The notes beneath the pieces are model-generated. The model worked only from the letters and a program-made list of their open reading frames with translations, was not told the origin of the DNA and did not search any database. From NCBI GenBank assembly GCA_934466515.1, contig CAKSLH010000001.1:62001-126000 (forward strand): 64,000 nt of DNA. The letters run 5' to 3'. Source of the stretch: an uncultured Eubacteriales bacterium. GTDB lineage: Bacteria > Bacillota > Clostridia > Oscillospirales > Acutalibacteraceae. Below, piece by piece: positions 17,444 to 26,190 of this stretch. A program made the translations under genes and the position numbers. How positions within the stretch are numbered: position 1 is the first letter of the stretch; every line of letters starts with the position of its first letter.

Positions 17444-18139
17444 GTGATAACTATTTTTATTTTTGATATTTTTTTAAAGCTTGCAAGCAGTCTTTATTAT
17501 CTCGCTTTGCATGTTTCGGGAGCAGGGGCTTTTCCGCCGACGCTTTCCGCAAAAAAGGAAGAAGAGCTTATTAAGCGGTACAGGGAAAACGGCGATGAAG
17601 ACGCAAAAAACAAGCTTATAGAGCATAACTTAAGGCTTGTTGCGCACATAGTTAAAAAATACTATTCTACCGGCTGCGATCAGGACGATTTAATATCCAT
17701 AGGAACAATAGGGCTTATAAAAGCGGTTACAACCTTTAATCCCGAAAAAGGAATAAAGCTTGCAACCTATTCCGCAAGATGTATTGAAAATGAAATTTTA
17801 ATGTATTTCAGAAATATTCGCAAAACCTCGCAGGATGTTTACATAAGCGACCCTATAGATACCGACCGCGACGGCAATTCGCTTTCTTTAATAGATGTAA
17901 TTGCAGATACGGTTGATATCGAAGAAATGACCGATACGAAGCTTAAGCTTGAGCATTTGAGCAAAATTATCGACAAAACTTTAGACGACAGAGAGCTTGA
18001 AATCATAAGATACCGCTACGGACTTAACGGCTATGATGAGCTTACGCAAAAGGAAATTGCCAAAAAGCTGAAAATTTCCAGAAGCTATGTTTCAAGGATT
18101 GAAAAAGCGGCTCTCGAAAAACTCAAAAAAAGGTTTTAA
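17444..18139 (+). CDS. sigK: Mother-cell sporulation sigma factor SigK
   Basis: A 231-residue sigma-70 factor. The N-terminal hydrophobic pro-sequence (FIFDIFLKLASSLYYLAL) is the SpoIVFB-type processing region of pro-sigma-K. Region 2 has NLRLVAHIVKKYYSTGCDQD and GIKLATYSARCIENEILMYF; region 4 has QKEIAKKLKISRSYVSRIEK. SigK drives late mother-cell genes for coat and cortex. The gene is continuous, so there is no skin-type element interrupting it. The GTG at 17444 fits the family N-terminus; the ribosome site AAAGGGG is unusually close. Confidence 0.92.
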   Translation: MITIFIFDIFLKLASSLYYLALHVSGAGAFPPTLSAKKEEELIKRYRENGDEDAKNKLIEHNLRLVAHIVKKYYSTGCDQDDLISIGTIGLIKAVTTFNPEKGIKLATYSARCIENEILMYFRNIRKTSQDVYISDPIDTDRDGNSLSLIDVIADTVDIEEMTDTKLKLEHLSKIIDKTLDDRELEIIRYRYGLNGYDELTQKEIAKKLKISRSYVSRIEKAALEKLKKRF

Positions 18140-18144
18140 AAGCC

Positions 18145-18187
18145 AAAAAATTCCGCTTTTTCTAAACAGAAAAGCGGAATTTTTAAT
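18145..18187. terminator. Bidirectional terminator between sigK and clpX
   Basis: Stem ATTCCGCTTTTTCT (18150-18163) with AGAAAAGCGGAAT (18168-18180), AAAC loop, A-run before and T-run after. It ends convergent transcripts. Confidence 0.9.
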
Positions 18188-19431
18188 TAAGCTTGTTTTT
18201 TTATAATTTCAGGTTTTTTATTATCAACGGTTTCTTTTGTGATAATAATTTTTTCGATATCCTCATCGGACGGAGTTTCAAACATAATATCCTGTAAAAT
18301 ATTTTCGATAATAGACCTTAAACCTCTCGCTCCCGTTTTGCGCGCAACGGTTAAATCTGCTATTTTTTCAAGTGCGGATTTTTCGAATTCAAGAGTTACC
18401 CCGTCCATTGCAAAAAGCGCCTGATACTGCTTGATAATAGAGTTTTTAGGCTCCGTCATGATTTTAACAAGCGTTTCCTTATCCATTCCCTTAAGGGTTG
18501 CTATAACAGGAAGTCTTCCGACAAGCTCCGGAATCATTCCGAATTTAACGAGGTCCTGATGAGTTGCGGTTTCGCAAAGCGCCTGTGCCTCAATGCTTTT
18601 CGGAGATTTAACATCGGCGCCGAAGCCTAAGCTGCTGCCGCCTATTCTTCTTTCAATAACCTTTTCTATTCCGTCAAAAGCGCCTGCACAGATAAAAAGA
18701 ATATTTGTGGTATCAATCTGAATAAATTCCTGCTGCGGATGCTTTCTCCCGCCCTGAGGAGGAACATTGGAAACGGTTCCCTCAAGAATTTTAAGAAGCG
18801 CCTGCTGAACACCCTCGCCCGAAACATCACGGGTTATAGAGGCATTTTCGGATTTCCTTGCTATTTTGTCAATTTCATCGACATAAATAATTCCGTGCTC
18901 GGCCTTTTCGATATCATAATCCGCCGCCTGAATAAGACGGAGAAGAATATTTTCGACATCTTCGCCGACATAGCCTGCCTCGGTTAAAGTCGTTGCGTCG
19001 GTAATAGCTATCGGAACATCGAGAGTTTTTGCAAGAGTCTGGGCAAGAAGAGTTTTGCCGACGCCCGTAGGTCCGAGCATTAAAACATTGCTCTTTGCAA
19101 GCTCAACGCCCTCTTCCCTGTTATCTCTTATACGCTTATAGTGATTATAAACGGCAACCGAAAGAATTTTCTTGGCCTCGTCCTGTCCGATTACATATTC
19201 ATCGAGCTTTGCTTTAATTTCTTTCGGCTTTAAAAGGGGCTTTTCTTCTTTTTCTTTGTTTTTGCCCGAATTTTTAGCTGCGACCTCATCATCCTCAAAA
19301 AGCAAGGAATTGCAGAAGTTTATACAGTTGTCGCAAATATAAACTCCGGGACCCTCAATGAGCCTTGAAACTTCATCCTGAGTTTTGCCGCAGAAAGAGC
19401 AGCGAATTTCTTTATTATTGTCCTTAGGCAT
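18187..19431 (-). CDS. clpX: ClpX, ATP-dependent unfoldase of the ClpXP protease
   Basis: A 414-residue AAA+ protein. The N-terminal zinc-binding domain shows CSFCGK and CDNCINFC; Walker A is GPTGVGKT, Walker B IIYVDEIDKIA, and the sensor/arginine region includes RKTGARGLRSIIE. ClpX selects, unfolds and threads substrates into ClpP. A GGAG site lies just before the ATG. It follows clpP on the same strand, separated by a hairpin that may lower read-through. Confidence 0.97.
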   Translation of the reverse strand: MPKDNNKEIRCSFCGKTQDEVSRLIEGPGVYICDNCINFCNSLLFEDDEVAAKNSGKNKEKEEKPLLKPKEIKAKLDEYVIGQDEAKKILSVAVYNHYKRIRDNREEGVELAKSNVLMLGPTGVGKTLLAQTLAKTLDVPIAITDATTLTEAGYVGEDVENILLRLIQAADYDIEKAEHGIIYVDEIDKIARKSENASITRDVSGEGVQQALLKILEGTVSNVPPQGGRKHPQQEFIQIDTTNILFICAGAFDGIEKVIERRIGGSSLGFGADVKSPKSIEAQALCETATHQDLVKFGMIPELVGRLPVIATLKGMDKETLVKIMTEPKNSIIKQYQALFAMDGVTLEFEKSALEKIADLTVARKTGARGLRSIIENILQDIMFETPSDEDIEKIIITKETVDNKKPEIIKKQA

Positions 19432-19448
19432 TAAATGCTCCTTACTTA

Positions 19449-19485
19449 AAACCGGAAAATACGCAATATGCGGACTTTCCGGTTT
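19449..19485 (-). terminator. Hairpin between clpP and clpX
   Basis: AAACCGGAAA (19449-19458) pairs with TTTCCGGTTT (19476-19485), with a small inner CGCA/TGCG stem. On the minus strand it is followed by a short T-rich stretch, then the clpX ribosome site, so it is a leaky terminator or attenuator inside the tig-clpP-clpX unit. Confidence 0.55.
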
Positions 19486-19494
19486 CTTTAAAAA

Positions 19495-20076
19495 TTATCT
19501 TTTTGTTATAACCTTATCAATAAGACCGTAATCAGCGGCTTCCTTGGCAGTCATAAAATTATCGCGCTCGGTATCCTGCTCGATAACACTGAGCGGCTTA
19601 CCTGTTTCAGTAGCAAGAATTTCATTTATTGTGCTTCTGATGTGCTTGATATGATTTGCATGGATAAGAATATCCGTTGCCTGACCCTCGGCGGAGCCTA
19701 AGGGCTGATGAATCATAATCTCACTGTTCGGAAGCGCAAAGCGCTTACCCTGAGCACCTGCGGCAAGAAGGAATGCGCCCATGCTTGCTGCCATTCCGAG
19801 GCAGATTGTGCTGACATCGCACTTGATATACTGCATTGTATCATAAATTGCCATACCTGCAGATACCGAGCCTCCGGGGCTGTTGATATAAAAGCTTATA
19901 TCCTTTTCGGGGTCCTGTCCCTCAAGATAAAGCATTTGCGCAATAACAACGCTTGCAGAATTATTATCCACCTGATCGTTAAGCATAATAATTCTGTCAT
20001 TGAGCAGACGGGAGAAAATATCATAAGACCTTTCTCCGCGACTGGTCTGTTCTACAACATAAGGTACTAAACTCAT
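19495..20076 (-). CDS. clpP: ClpP, ATP-dependent serine protease subunit
   Basis: A 193-residue S14 peptidase forming the tetradecameric proteolytic chamber. The catalytic triad is visible: Ser98 in LGMAASMGAF, His123 in EIMIHQPLG and Asp172 in TERDNFM. SFYINSPGGSVSAGMAIYD is the oxyanion-hole region. The first residues (SLVPYVVEQ) match the usual mature start, so little or no propeptide is present. It lies between tig and clpX, the common Firmicutes order. Confidence 0.97.
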   Translation of the reverse strand: MSLVPYVVEQTSRGERSYDIFSRLLNDRIIMLNDQVDNNSASVVIAQMLYLEGQDPEKDISFYINSPGGSVSAGMAIYDTMQYIKCDVSTICLGMAASMGAFLLAAGAQGKRFALPNSEIMIHQPLGSAEGQATDILIHANHIKHIRSTINEILATETGKPLSVIEQDTERDNFMTAKEAADYGLIDKVITKR

Positions 20077-20130
20077 AAACCTAACCTCCTATACGAATTA
20101 GTATGAGCAAGCTTAAAAAATTATAATCAA

Positions 20131-21531
20131 TTATTTATCTTCTTTTGCTTCTGTTTCTTTTGAAGCGGTCTTTTTAGCGGCTGTTTTCTTAGCCGGAGCT
20201 TTCTTAGCAGGAGCCTTTTTAGCCGGAGCTTCGGCCTTAGCCTCAACCTCGGTTATCTCAGCGCTGTTCTTAACAAGGTCGATAGCCTTATTAGCGCAGA
20301 TATCCTTTTCAAGCTCGCTTGCGGGAATAGCGGCTTTAACCTTATCGACATCTATTCCGTAGCCCTCAGCTAGCTTCTTATACTCTTCCTCAAGGTCCTT
20401 TTCTTCAGCCTTAAGATTTTCAAGCTCAGCAATCTTATCAAGAGCAAGGCGGTATTTTACCTGCATTTCAGCCTGCGGACGGAAGCTCTTCTTGAAATCG
20501 TCAATTGTGCTGTTGGTATATTTAAGATAGGTTTCAAGGTTCATTCCCTGAGACTGGAGACGGTAAGCAAATTCCTCAACCGACTGATTAAGGCGGTTTT
20601 CAAACATTGCTTCGGGGATATCGCCCTCAATTCCGTCAACAATCTGCTGAACAAGCTCATTTTCAACAGCTTCTTCAGCCGCTTTTTTCTTTCTATCAAA
20701 AGCCTTTTTCTTTAAATCTGCCTTAAGGTCCTTTAATGTGTCGAATTCGCTGACATCCTTAGCAAACTCATCATCAATAGCGGGAAGCTCTTTGATTTTG
20801 ATTTCATGAAGCTTAACCTTAAATACCGCAGGCTTGCCGGCAAGCTCTTTAGCGCCGTATTCCTCAGGGAAGGTAACATTAACATCGAACTCATCTCCGA
20901 TATTCTTGCCTATAATCTGATCCTCAAATCCGGGGATAAACTGACCCGAACCGAGCTCTAAGGAATGGCCCTCTGCCTTTCCGCCTTCAAATGCCTTTCC
21001 GTCGGTAAAGCCTTCAAAGTCGATTACAACTGTATCGCCCTTTTTAGCGGCTCTGTCTTCAACGGAAACCATGCGTGAATTTCTTTCAGCCATGGCGTTA
21101 AGCTCGCTGTTTACCTCAGCGGCGTCAACCTTAACTGCAACCTTTTCCGCTTTAAGTCCCTTATACTCCTTAAGGGTGATTTCAGGATAGGTTGTAAGGC
21201 TTACCTTGAAATCTACACCGTCGTCCTTGGAAATTGAAACAAGGTCAAAGTCCATCTTATCGTCGATAACCTTAAGACCCGACTCTTTTATTGCGTCCTC
21301 AACGGCATCATTGTAAAGAAGATTTAAAGCGTCCTCAAAAAATACTTCGGTGCCGTAATAAGTTTCTATCATATGTAAAGGAGCTTTTCCCTTTCTGAAA
21401 CCGGGGACATTTATTTTCTTTCCGTTTCTGCGGTAAGCCTCCTTTATAGCTTCTTTGAACTTATCACCGTCAATAGTGATTTCAAGCTGATACCTGTTGG
21501 TATCAATTTTTTTAGTCTCTTTTAAACTCAT
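20131..21531 (-). CDS. tig: Trigger factor with a lysine/alanine-rich tail
   Basis: A 466-residue ribosome-bound chaperone and peptidyl-prolyl isomerase. The ribosome-binding domain has the signature VPGFRKGKAP (around residues 40-50), the FKBP-like PPIase domain spans about 160-245 (GDTVVIDFEGFTDG), and the helical C-terminal chaperone domain follows. The last 35 or so residues are unusual: repeated PAKKA and TAAKK units, like histone H1 or the basic tails of some bacterial proteins. Typical trigger factors are about 430 residues and lack this. Confidence 0.95.
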   Translation of the reverse strand: MSLKETKKIDTNRYQLEITIDGDKFKEAIKEAYRRNGKKINVPGFRKGKAPLHMIETYYGTEVFFEDALNLLYNDAVEDAIKESGLKVIDDKMDFDLVSISKDDGVDFKVSLTTYPEITLKEYKGLKAEKVAVKVDAAEVNSELNAMAERNSRMVSVEDRAAKKGDTVVIDFEGFTDGKAFEGGKAEGHSLELGSGQFIPGFEDQIIGKNIGDEFDVNVTFPEEYGAKELAGKPAVFKVKLHEIKIKELPAIDDEFAKDVSEFDTLKDLKADLKKKAFDRKKKAAEEAVENELVQQIVDGIEGDIPEAMFENRLNQSVEEFAYRLQSQGMNLETYLKYTNSTIDDFKKSFRPQAEMQVKYRLALDKIAELENLKAEEKDLEEEYKKLAEGYGIDVDKVKAAIPASELEKDICANKAIDLVKNSAEITEVEAKAEAPAKKAPAKKAPAKKTAAKKTASKETEAKEDK

Positions 21532-21560
21532 TTTCTATACCTCCGCATAAATTGCATTTC

Positions 21561-21589
21561 ATTATACCACAAATAAAATCTTTTTTCTA
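21561..21589 (-). promoter_or_regulatory. Promoter of the tig-clpP-clpX unit
   Basis: Minus strand extended -10 TGGTATAAT (TATAAT at 21561-21566). The -35 position (TAGAAA) is poor, which the extended TG can compensate. Confidence 0.55.
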
Positions 21590-21599
21590 CTATTATTTG

Positions 21600-22295
21600 C
21601 TAAATTTTTAATTTTTTTACTAAAATCGGCGTGAAATCGTTGCAGTCGCAGGAAAGAAGCCTGAAATTTATGCCGTCGCACTCTTTTAAACAGCTGTTAA
21701 AGCCTGCTCCGTGAATATGCCCGTAATATATTTCCTTTATATTAAACTCTTTTAAAATTTCGATTATTTCTTCCGATCTGAATTCCCCGTATGCCGGCGG
21801 ATAATGAAGAAAAACTATAGGCTTTAAATTTTTGTCTTTAGCTTCAAGCAGAGAGCTTTTAAGCCTTCCGCATTCCCTGTCCGTCACCTTTTTATTATGA
21901 GTTCCCGTGCCGTCATAAAGCCAGCCGCGCGTTCCGCAAACGGCATATTCCCCTACTTCTGCGCAATTATTATGAACTATATTCAAGGTATCAAAACCGT
22001 TTTCCTTAAAAAATGAATTTATTTTACTCGCGGTTGACCACCAAAAATCGTGATTACCCTTAATAAGCAGTTTTTTCCCAGGCAAAGAATTTAAAAATTC
22101 AAGGTCTTTTTTTGACTCTTCAAGGCTGCTTCCCCACGAGATATCGCCGGCAACAACCACCGTATCATCGTCCGTTACAAGTCTTGTCCAATTATTTTTA
22201 ATTCTCTGCGTATAATCCTGCCAGCCCTTGAATATTTCCATTGATTTATCGGTATTAAGGGATAAATGCAGATCAGAGGTAGCAAACAAATTCAT
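21600..22295 (-). CDS. Calcineurin-like metallophosphoesterase
   Basis: A 231-residue two-metal phosphoesterase. Motifs in order: SDLHLSLN, VVVAGDISWG, LLIKGNHDFWW, FLHYPP and a closing GHIHGAG that supply the Asp/His/Asn metal ligands. The substrate is unknown; the family includes nucleotide and phosphoester hydrolases. The ATG at 22295 is chosen because the core fold starts there and an AGGTGA site precedes it; longer reading would be promoter region of the divergent DUF1540 gene. Downstream is the tig promoter. Confidence 0.88.
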   Translation of the reverse strand: MNLFATSDLHLSLNTDKSMEIFKGWQDYTQRIKNNWTRLVTDDDTVVVAGDISWGSSLEESKKDLEFLNSLPGKKLLIKGNHDFWWSTASKINSFFKENGFDTLNIVHNNCAEVGEYAVCGTRGWLYDGTGTHNKKVTDRECGRLKSSLLEAKDKNLKPIVFLHYPPAYGEFRSEEIIEILKEFNIKEIYYGHIHGAGFNSCLKECDGINFRLLSCDCNDFTPILVKKLKI

Positions 22296-22371
22296 TTTTT
22301 CACCTGCCTTACATAATTTAATGATTGATGTTAATAATAATAAAGGCGTTAAGCCGGAAAGGATGATTTTA

Positions 22372-22533
22372 ATGTCAGAATGCAAAACAGAATACTGTAT
22401 CCATTGTTCGGTACAAAACTGTATTCATCACACCGAAAACGATTCTTGTAAGGCCGGTATGATAAAAGTAGGCAACTGCACTGCAAATTGCTGCAGCGAA
22501 ACCTGCTGCGATACCTTTGCCGCAAGACAGTAA
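22372..22533 (+). CDS. DUF1540 cysteine-rich mini-protein
   Basis: A 53-residue protein with ten cysteines: CKTEYCIHCSVQNCIHH, then NDSCKAG and a closing CSETCCDTF. This spacing matches DUF1540, a small family common in spore-forming Clostridia and probably metal-binding; function unknown. The ATG at 22372 follows GGAAAGGATGA by a few bases. It is divergent from the phosphoesterase and ends at a hairpin shared with thrC. Confidence 0.85.
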   Translation: MSECKTEYCIHCSVQNCIHHTENDSCKAGMIKVGNCTANCCSETCCDTFAARQ

Positions 22534-22545
22534 ATCAAAAATAAA

Positions 22546-22576
22546 TATCCGGCTCTTAAATCACAAGAGCCGGATA
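22546..22576 (-). terminator. Terminator downstream of thrC
   Basis: TATCCGGCTCTT (22546-22557) pairs with AAGAGCCGGATA (22565-22576). A T-rich run follows on the minus strand; on the plus strand the run is A, so it mainly ends thrC. Confidence 0.85.
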
Positions 22577-22586
22577 GAAAAAAACA

Positions 22587-24068
22587 TTACATAAGACTGT
22601 CATATACCGCTTTATCAAGCTCATCCTTATTATAAACTTCCTTAAATCTTACTTCGGCATTTTTAAGATTTTCTATCGGTGAAGGAATCTGAGTATTTGA
22701 AACAGCCTTCAGCAATTCAATATTTTCGAATTCGTTTTCCTTAGGCTTTTCACCGAGAGCAGAAAGCACGCTCCTTGTAAACTTATACGGTGAAGCCGTA
22801 GAAGCTATAACCGCAGGAATGCTGTCATTTGTTTTATTAAGATACTTTTTATAAACATTGACAGCTACCGCCGTATGAGTATCAATAAGATAACCGTATT
22901 CCTTAAAGACAGAGGAAATTGTTTCAAAGGTTTCCTCGTCTGTACAGAAATCGGCAAAGAAAAGCTTATTTAGTTTTTCCCTGACAGCGCCGCAAACCTC
23001 ATATTTTCCGTTTTCAGAAAGGCTCTTTTGAAGAGAAGCTACATAATTATCGTCTTTACCGCAAAGGTCGAACAAAAGTCGTTCAAGGTTGCTTGAAATA
23101 AGAATATCCATTGACGGCGAGCAGGTGGTGAAAAATTTCCTGTTGCGGTCATAAATTCCTGAGTTGATAAAATCGGTAAGAACATTATTTGAATTCGAAG
23201 CACAGATAAGCTTATTTATCGGCACTCCCATTTTCTTGGCATAATAAGCTGCTAAAATATTTCCGAAATTGCCTGTAGGAACAGTAACGTTAAATCCATG
23301 GCTTAAATCCGCGTTTTCATTTAAAAGGTCAACATAAGCAGATACATAATATACTATCTGCGGAGCAAGTCTTCCCCAGTTAATCGAATTTGCGGAAGAA
23401 AATTTCATATTCTTTTCTTTAAGCTTTTCTATTATGCTTTCATCGGTGAATATTTTTTTTACTGCCGACTGAGCGTCGTCAAAATTGCCGCGGATAGCGC
23501 AGACATGTACATTGCTTCCCTTTTGAGAAACCATCTGCAGCTTTTGCATTGCGCTTACTCCGTCTTCAGGGTAAAATACGATAATTTCCGTATTTTCAAC
23601 ATCCTTAAAGCCTTCAAGCGCCGCTTTGCCCGTATCTCCCGAGGTTGCTACTAAAATTACGGTTTTGACGCCGTCGGAAACCTTTTTCGCCGACACCGTC
23701 ATAAGATAAGGAAGAAGCTGTAAAGCAAGGTCTTTAAATGCGCAGGTCGGTCCGTGCCAAAGCTCTAAAATATGAGTTTTATCTCCGAGCTTTGCCATAG
23801 GCGCGGGGCAATCGTCATCAAAGGTGTTTTTATACGCTCCGTCTAAGCATTTTTCAAGCTCCGAATCTGTAAAATCGGTAAGGAATTTTGAAAGCACCGC
23901 CTTAGCTCTGCCGATATAATCAAGCTTTTTTAAAGCTTCAAAATCTTCGGCTGAAAGCGTCGGGATTTCTTCGGGCACAAAAAGTCCGCCCTCGGTGCTA
24001 ATTCCGTTTGCAATGGCAAAAGCCGAAGAAACCTTTAAATTTTTATTCCTTGTACTTATGTAATCCAT
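22587..24068 (-). CDS. thrC: Threonine synthase
   Basis: A 493-residue PLP enzyme converting O-phosphohomoserine to threonine. It is of the longer, yeast/E. coli-like class. Family motifs are the N-terminal STRNKNLKVSSAFAIANGIS, the PLP lysine in HGPTCAFKDLALQ (around residue 105), the phosphate loop ATSGDTGKAALEG, and FYPEDGVSAMQKLQM. It is 12 bases downstream of the dipeptidase gene on the same strand, suggesting co-transcription, although no functional link is evident. Confidence 0.95.
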   Translation of the reverse strand: MDYISTRNKNLKVSSAFAIANGISTEGGLFVPEEIPTLSAEDFEALKKLDYIGRAKAVLSKFLTDFTDSELEKCLDGAYKNTFDDDCPAPMAKLGDKTHILELWHGPTCAFKDLALQLLPYLMTVSAKKVSDGVKTVILVATSGDTGKAALEGFKDVENTEIIVFYPEDGVSAMQKLQMVSQKGSNVHVCAIRGNFDDAQSAVKKIFTDESIIEKLKEKNMKFSSANSINWGRLAPQIVYYVSAYVDLLNENADLSHGFNVTVPTGNFGNILAAYYAKKMGVPINKLICASNSNNVLTDFINSGIYDRNRKFFTTCSPSMDILISSNLERLLFDLCGKDDNYVASLQKSLSENGKYEVCGAVREKLNKLFFADFCTDEETFETISSVFKEYGYLIDTHTAVAVNVYKKYLNKTNDSIPAVIASTASPYKFTRSVLSALGEKPKENEFENIELLKAVSNTQIPSPIENLKNAEVRFKEVYNKDELDKAVYDSLM

Positions 24069-24080
24069 TTTCTTCTCCCT

Positions 24081-24935
24081 TTAGGTTTTAAGATTGTTAA
24101 AATAATTATGAGCATTATGATAAAAAATTCCGTCAAGCGTATTTTTATCTATACCCTTATTTAAAAGGTATTCATAAAGCTTTGGAGTGTCTTTAGTAGT
24201 CTTTAAATCCTCTGACATATCGGCTCCGTCAAAATCAGAACCTATAGCAAGGCTATTTTTAAATCCCATATCAAGAATATTATACACATTCCTGTATATA
24301 TTTTCAAATACATTTTTTCCGCCCGTAAATTCAGGATAAAAGCAAATCCCTAAAATGCCGCCCTTTTCAAAAAGCAGCCTTATCTGCTCTAAAGTAAAAT
24401 TCCTTCTGTTCGGACAGATTTCTTTTAAGCAGGCATGAGTGATTATAGGATAATCGCTTAAATTCACAGCGTCATAAAAGCTTTCGTCATTGCTGTGCGA
24501 CAGGTCGCAGGCAATTTTTAAGTCATTCATGATTTTAACCGTTTCTCTGCCGAAATCAGTAAGTCCACCGTCCGCTTTACAGCCCGAGGCGATTTTGTTT
24601 TTGCCGTTCCATGTAAGAGTAATGTATTCTATATTATCTGATTTTAATTTGTATAACAAATCATTGCTTTCAATTGCGGCTCCGCCTTCCAAAGCAAAAT
24701 GAACCTTGGGCTTTTTTTCACAGCATTTTATTTTTTTTAAAAAAGAAGAGTAAATTTTATCATACATTTTAAAGGGCTCGGTCTCATCGTCTTTTATCCA
24801 GACGGCATAAAACTGCTCCCATTTTTCAAAGCTTTCGGTCTGATTTACTCCCGCGGATAACATTTTGCTGTCAGGCTTTAAATTTTCAGTAAAGCACCTG
24901 TAGGGCGTATCGGAATGAAGGTCAAACAGTTTCAT
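24081..24935 (-). CDS. Membrane dipeptidase family protein (peptidase M19)
   Basis: A 284-residue protein of the renal dipeptidase family, zinc enzymes that hydrolyse dipeptides. The N-terminal FDLHSDTP gives the HXD metal ligands; ALEGG supplies the bridging Glu; CDLSHSND and IITHA carry His ligands; AIGSDFDGAD is the conserved closing motif. The ATG at 24935 begins right at the metal motif; an upstream in-frame ATG lies in a hairpin-rich non-coding stretch. It has no signal peptide, so it acts in the cytoplasm. Confidence 0.88.
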   Translation of the reverse strand: MKLFDLHSDTPYRCFTENLKPDSKMLSAGVNQTESFEKWEQFYAVWIKDDETEPFKMYDKIYSSFLKKIKCCEKKPKVHFALEGGAAIESNDLLYKLKSDNIEYITLTWNGKNKIASGCKADGGLTDFGRETVKIMNDLKIACDLSHSNDESFYDAVNLSDYPIITHACLKEICPNRRNFTLEQIRLLFEKGGILGICFYPEFTGGKNVFENIYRNVYNILDMGFKNSLAIGSDFDGADMSEDLKTTKDTPKLYEYLLNKGIDKNTLDGIFYHNAHNYFNNLKT

Positions 24936-24939
24936 AATT

Positions 24940-25223
24940 ATCACTCGCTTAGGCAAGCGATAATAAATCCGAACCCGTTTTTAGGCGGCAGATTTTTCGC
25001 ATAGCCATGTTAAAATACTCGTTAATCCGACAGGATTAACTGCGTTTTTGCCTCGCTCTGCATAAAAATCTGCCAAGCATAAAAATCAGCGACCTAAAAT
25101 GAGCTGATTTTCGTGTAGAGTTTTATGCGGAGGATGCAATGAGGCTGACTCCTCACAAAGACGACAAGTTAAAATATGCCGAAATTACTCCGTTTCAGGC
25201 GAGCTCGAACTTGTCAGCTTTGC
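24940..25223 (-). repeat. Hairpin-rich non-coding element between yraN and the dipeptidase gene
   Basis: No convincing gene lies in these 284 bases. Read on the minus strand they hold at least five inverted repeats: GACAAGTT/AACTTGTC, AAAATCAGC/GCTGATTTT followed by a T-run, the 11-bp GGCAGATTTTT/AAAAATCTGCC pair enclosing GTTAATCC/GGATTAAC, and CGCTT/AAGCG next to the dipeptidase start. It could be an interspersed palindromic repeat, a degenerate mobile element or a structured leader RNA; sequence alone does not decide. Confidence 0.5.
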
Positions 25224-25601
25224 TTAAAAAGCGGATTTTAAATATTTGAGTTTCCATTCGTATTTTCCGTCTTCACTTTCGCGATATGTTACCTCTGCGA
25301 CATCAATTCTCGGCTGAGAATCGGTATTGAGCCTTTTCGTAAACATAACGGCTTCGTTCTTTATAAGGCGCATTTTCTTTTCGTCGACCGCTTCAAAACC
25401 GCTGAGCATTGCGCCCTCTTTTCGAGTTTTCACTTCAACGAAAACTATATTTTCGTTTGATTCGGCAATTATATCAACCTCGCCGAATCTGTCGCGCCAG
25501 TTTCTTTTTAAAATTATATAGCCCTTGGATTTTAAATATTTTGCAACTCTTTCTTCTCCGAGCTTGCCGAGAAGCTTTGCATTTTCATTATTATAAGACA
25601 T
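25224..25601 (-). CDS. YraN family (UPF0102) endonuclease-like protein
   Basis: A 125-residue protein with the restriction-endonuclease-like core GEVDIIA...FVEVKTRK, giving the Asp and Glu-X-Lys positions of the fold, preceded by GKLGEERVAKYLKSKGY. The family is widespread and its function is unsettled. It overlaps the end of rnhB by 11 bases, a common arrangement in Firmicutes, and closes the rplS-to-yraN cluster. Confidence 0.92.
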   Translation of the reverse strand: MSYNNENAKLLGKLGEERVAKYLKSKGYIILKRNWRDRFGEVDIIAESNENIVFVEVKTRKEGAMLSGFEAVDEKKMRLIKNEAVMFTKRLNTDSQPRIDVAEVTYRESEDGKYEWKLKYLKSAF

Positions 25602-26190
25602 TTTTCAGAAAAGACCTGCGATGTATTTCACAAATTCCGAATTTTTCAATAGCTTCGTAATGAGCTTTTGTTCCGTAGCCCTTATGTGCGGCAAAGCCGT
25701 ACTCGGGGTATTTTTTATCATATTCAAGCATAAGTCTGTCTCTTGAAACCTTTGCAAGAACAGAAGCCGCTGCTACAGAATATGATTTTAAATCACCTTT
25801 TATAATCGTTTCGCAAAAAACAGGTGCGTTTAAAGGCGCTCTGTTTCCGTCAATCAAAGCGATATCGGGCTTTGTCTTAAGCCCCTCAACCGCTCGGTTC
25901 ATTGCAAGATATGTAGCATTTAAAATATTGAAATTTTCAATTTCCTCAACGCTTGCAAACGCAATACTGTATGCGATTGCCTTTTGCATTATTACAGGAA
26001 ACAGCGCTTCCCTCTTTTTCTCGCTAAGCTTTTTCGAATCGTTAAGCCCGTCTATAATACAGTTTTCAGGAAGAATTACCGCCGCCGCGCAAACGGGTCC
26101 CGCAAGAGGTCCTCTGCCTGCTTCGTCAACGCCGCAAACAACATTATAGCCCCTGCTTTTCGCATCCGTTTCATAAGAAAAATCAGGCAT
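25591..26190 (-). CDS. rnhB: Ribonuclease HII
   Basis: A 199-residue type 2 RNase H that nicks RNA-DNA hybrids and removes misincorporated ribonucleotides. CGVDEAGRGPLAGP carries the first Asp-Glu pair, the middle ALIDGN another Asp, and SVLAKVSRDRLM the last conserved block. Its start overlaps the end of rbgA by 8 bases and its end overlaps yraN, so these are tightly coupled. Confidence 0.96.
   Translation of the reverse strand: MPDFSYETDAKSRGYNVVCGVDEAGRGPLAGPVCAAAVILPENCIIDGLNDSKKLSEKKREALFPVIMQKAIAYSIAFASVEEIENFNILNATYLAMNRAVEGLKTKPDIALIDGNRAPLNAPVFCETIIKGDLKSYSVAAASVLAKVSRDRLMLEYDKKYPEYGFAAHKGYGTKAHYEAIEKFGICEIHRRSFLKNVL

Noticed and set aside
17444..18139. Possible skin-like insertion in sigK
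   Set aside because: The reading frame is continuous from the pro-sequence through region 4, so no element interrupts it.
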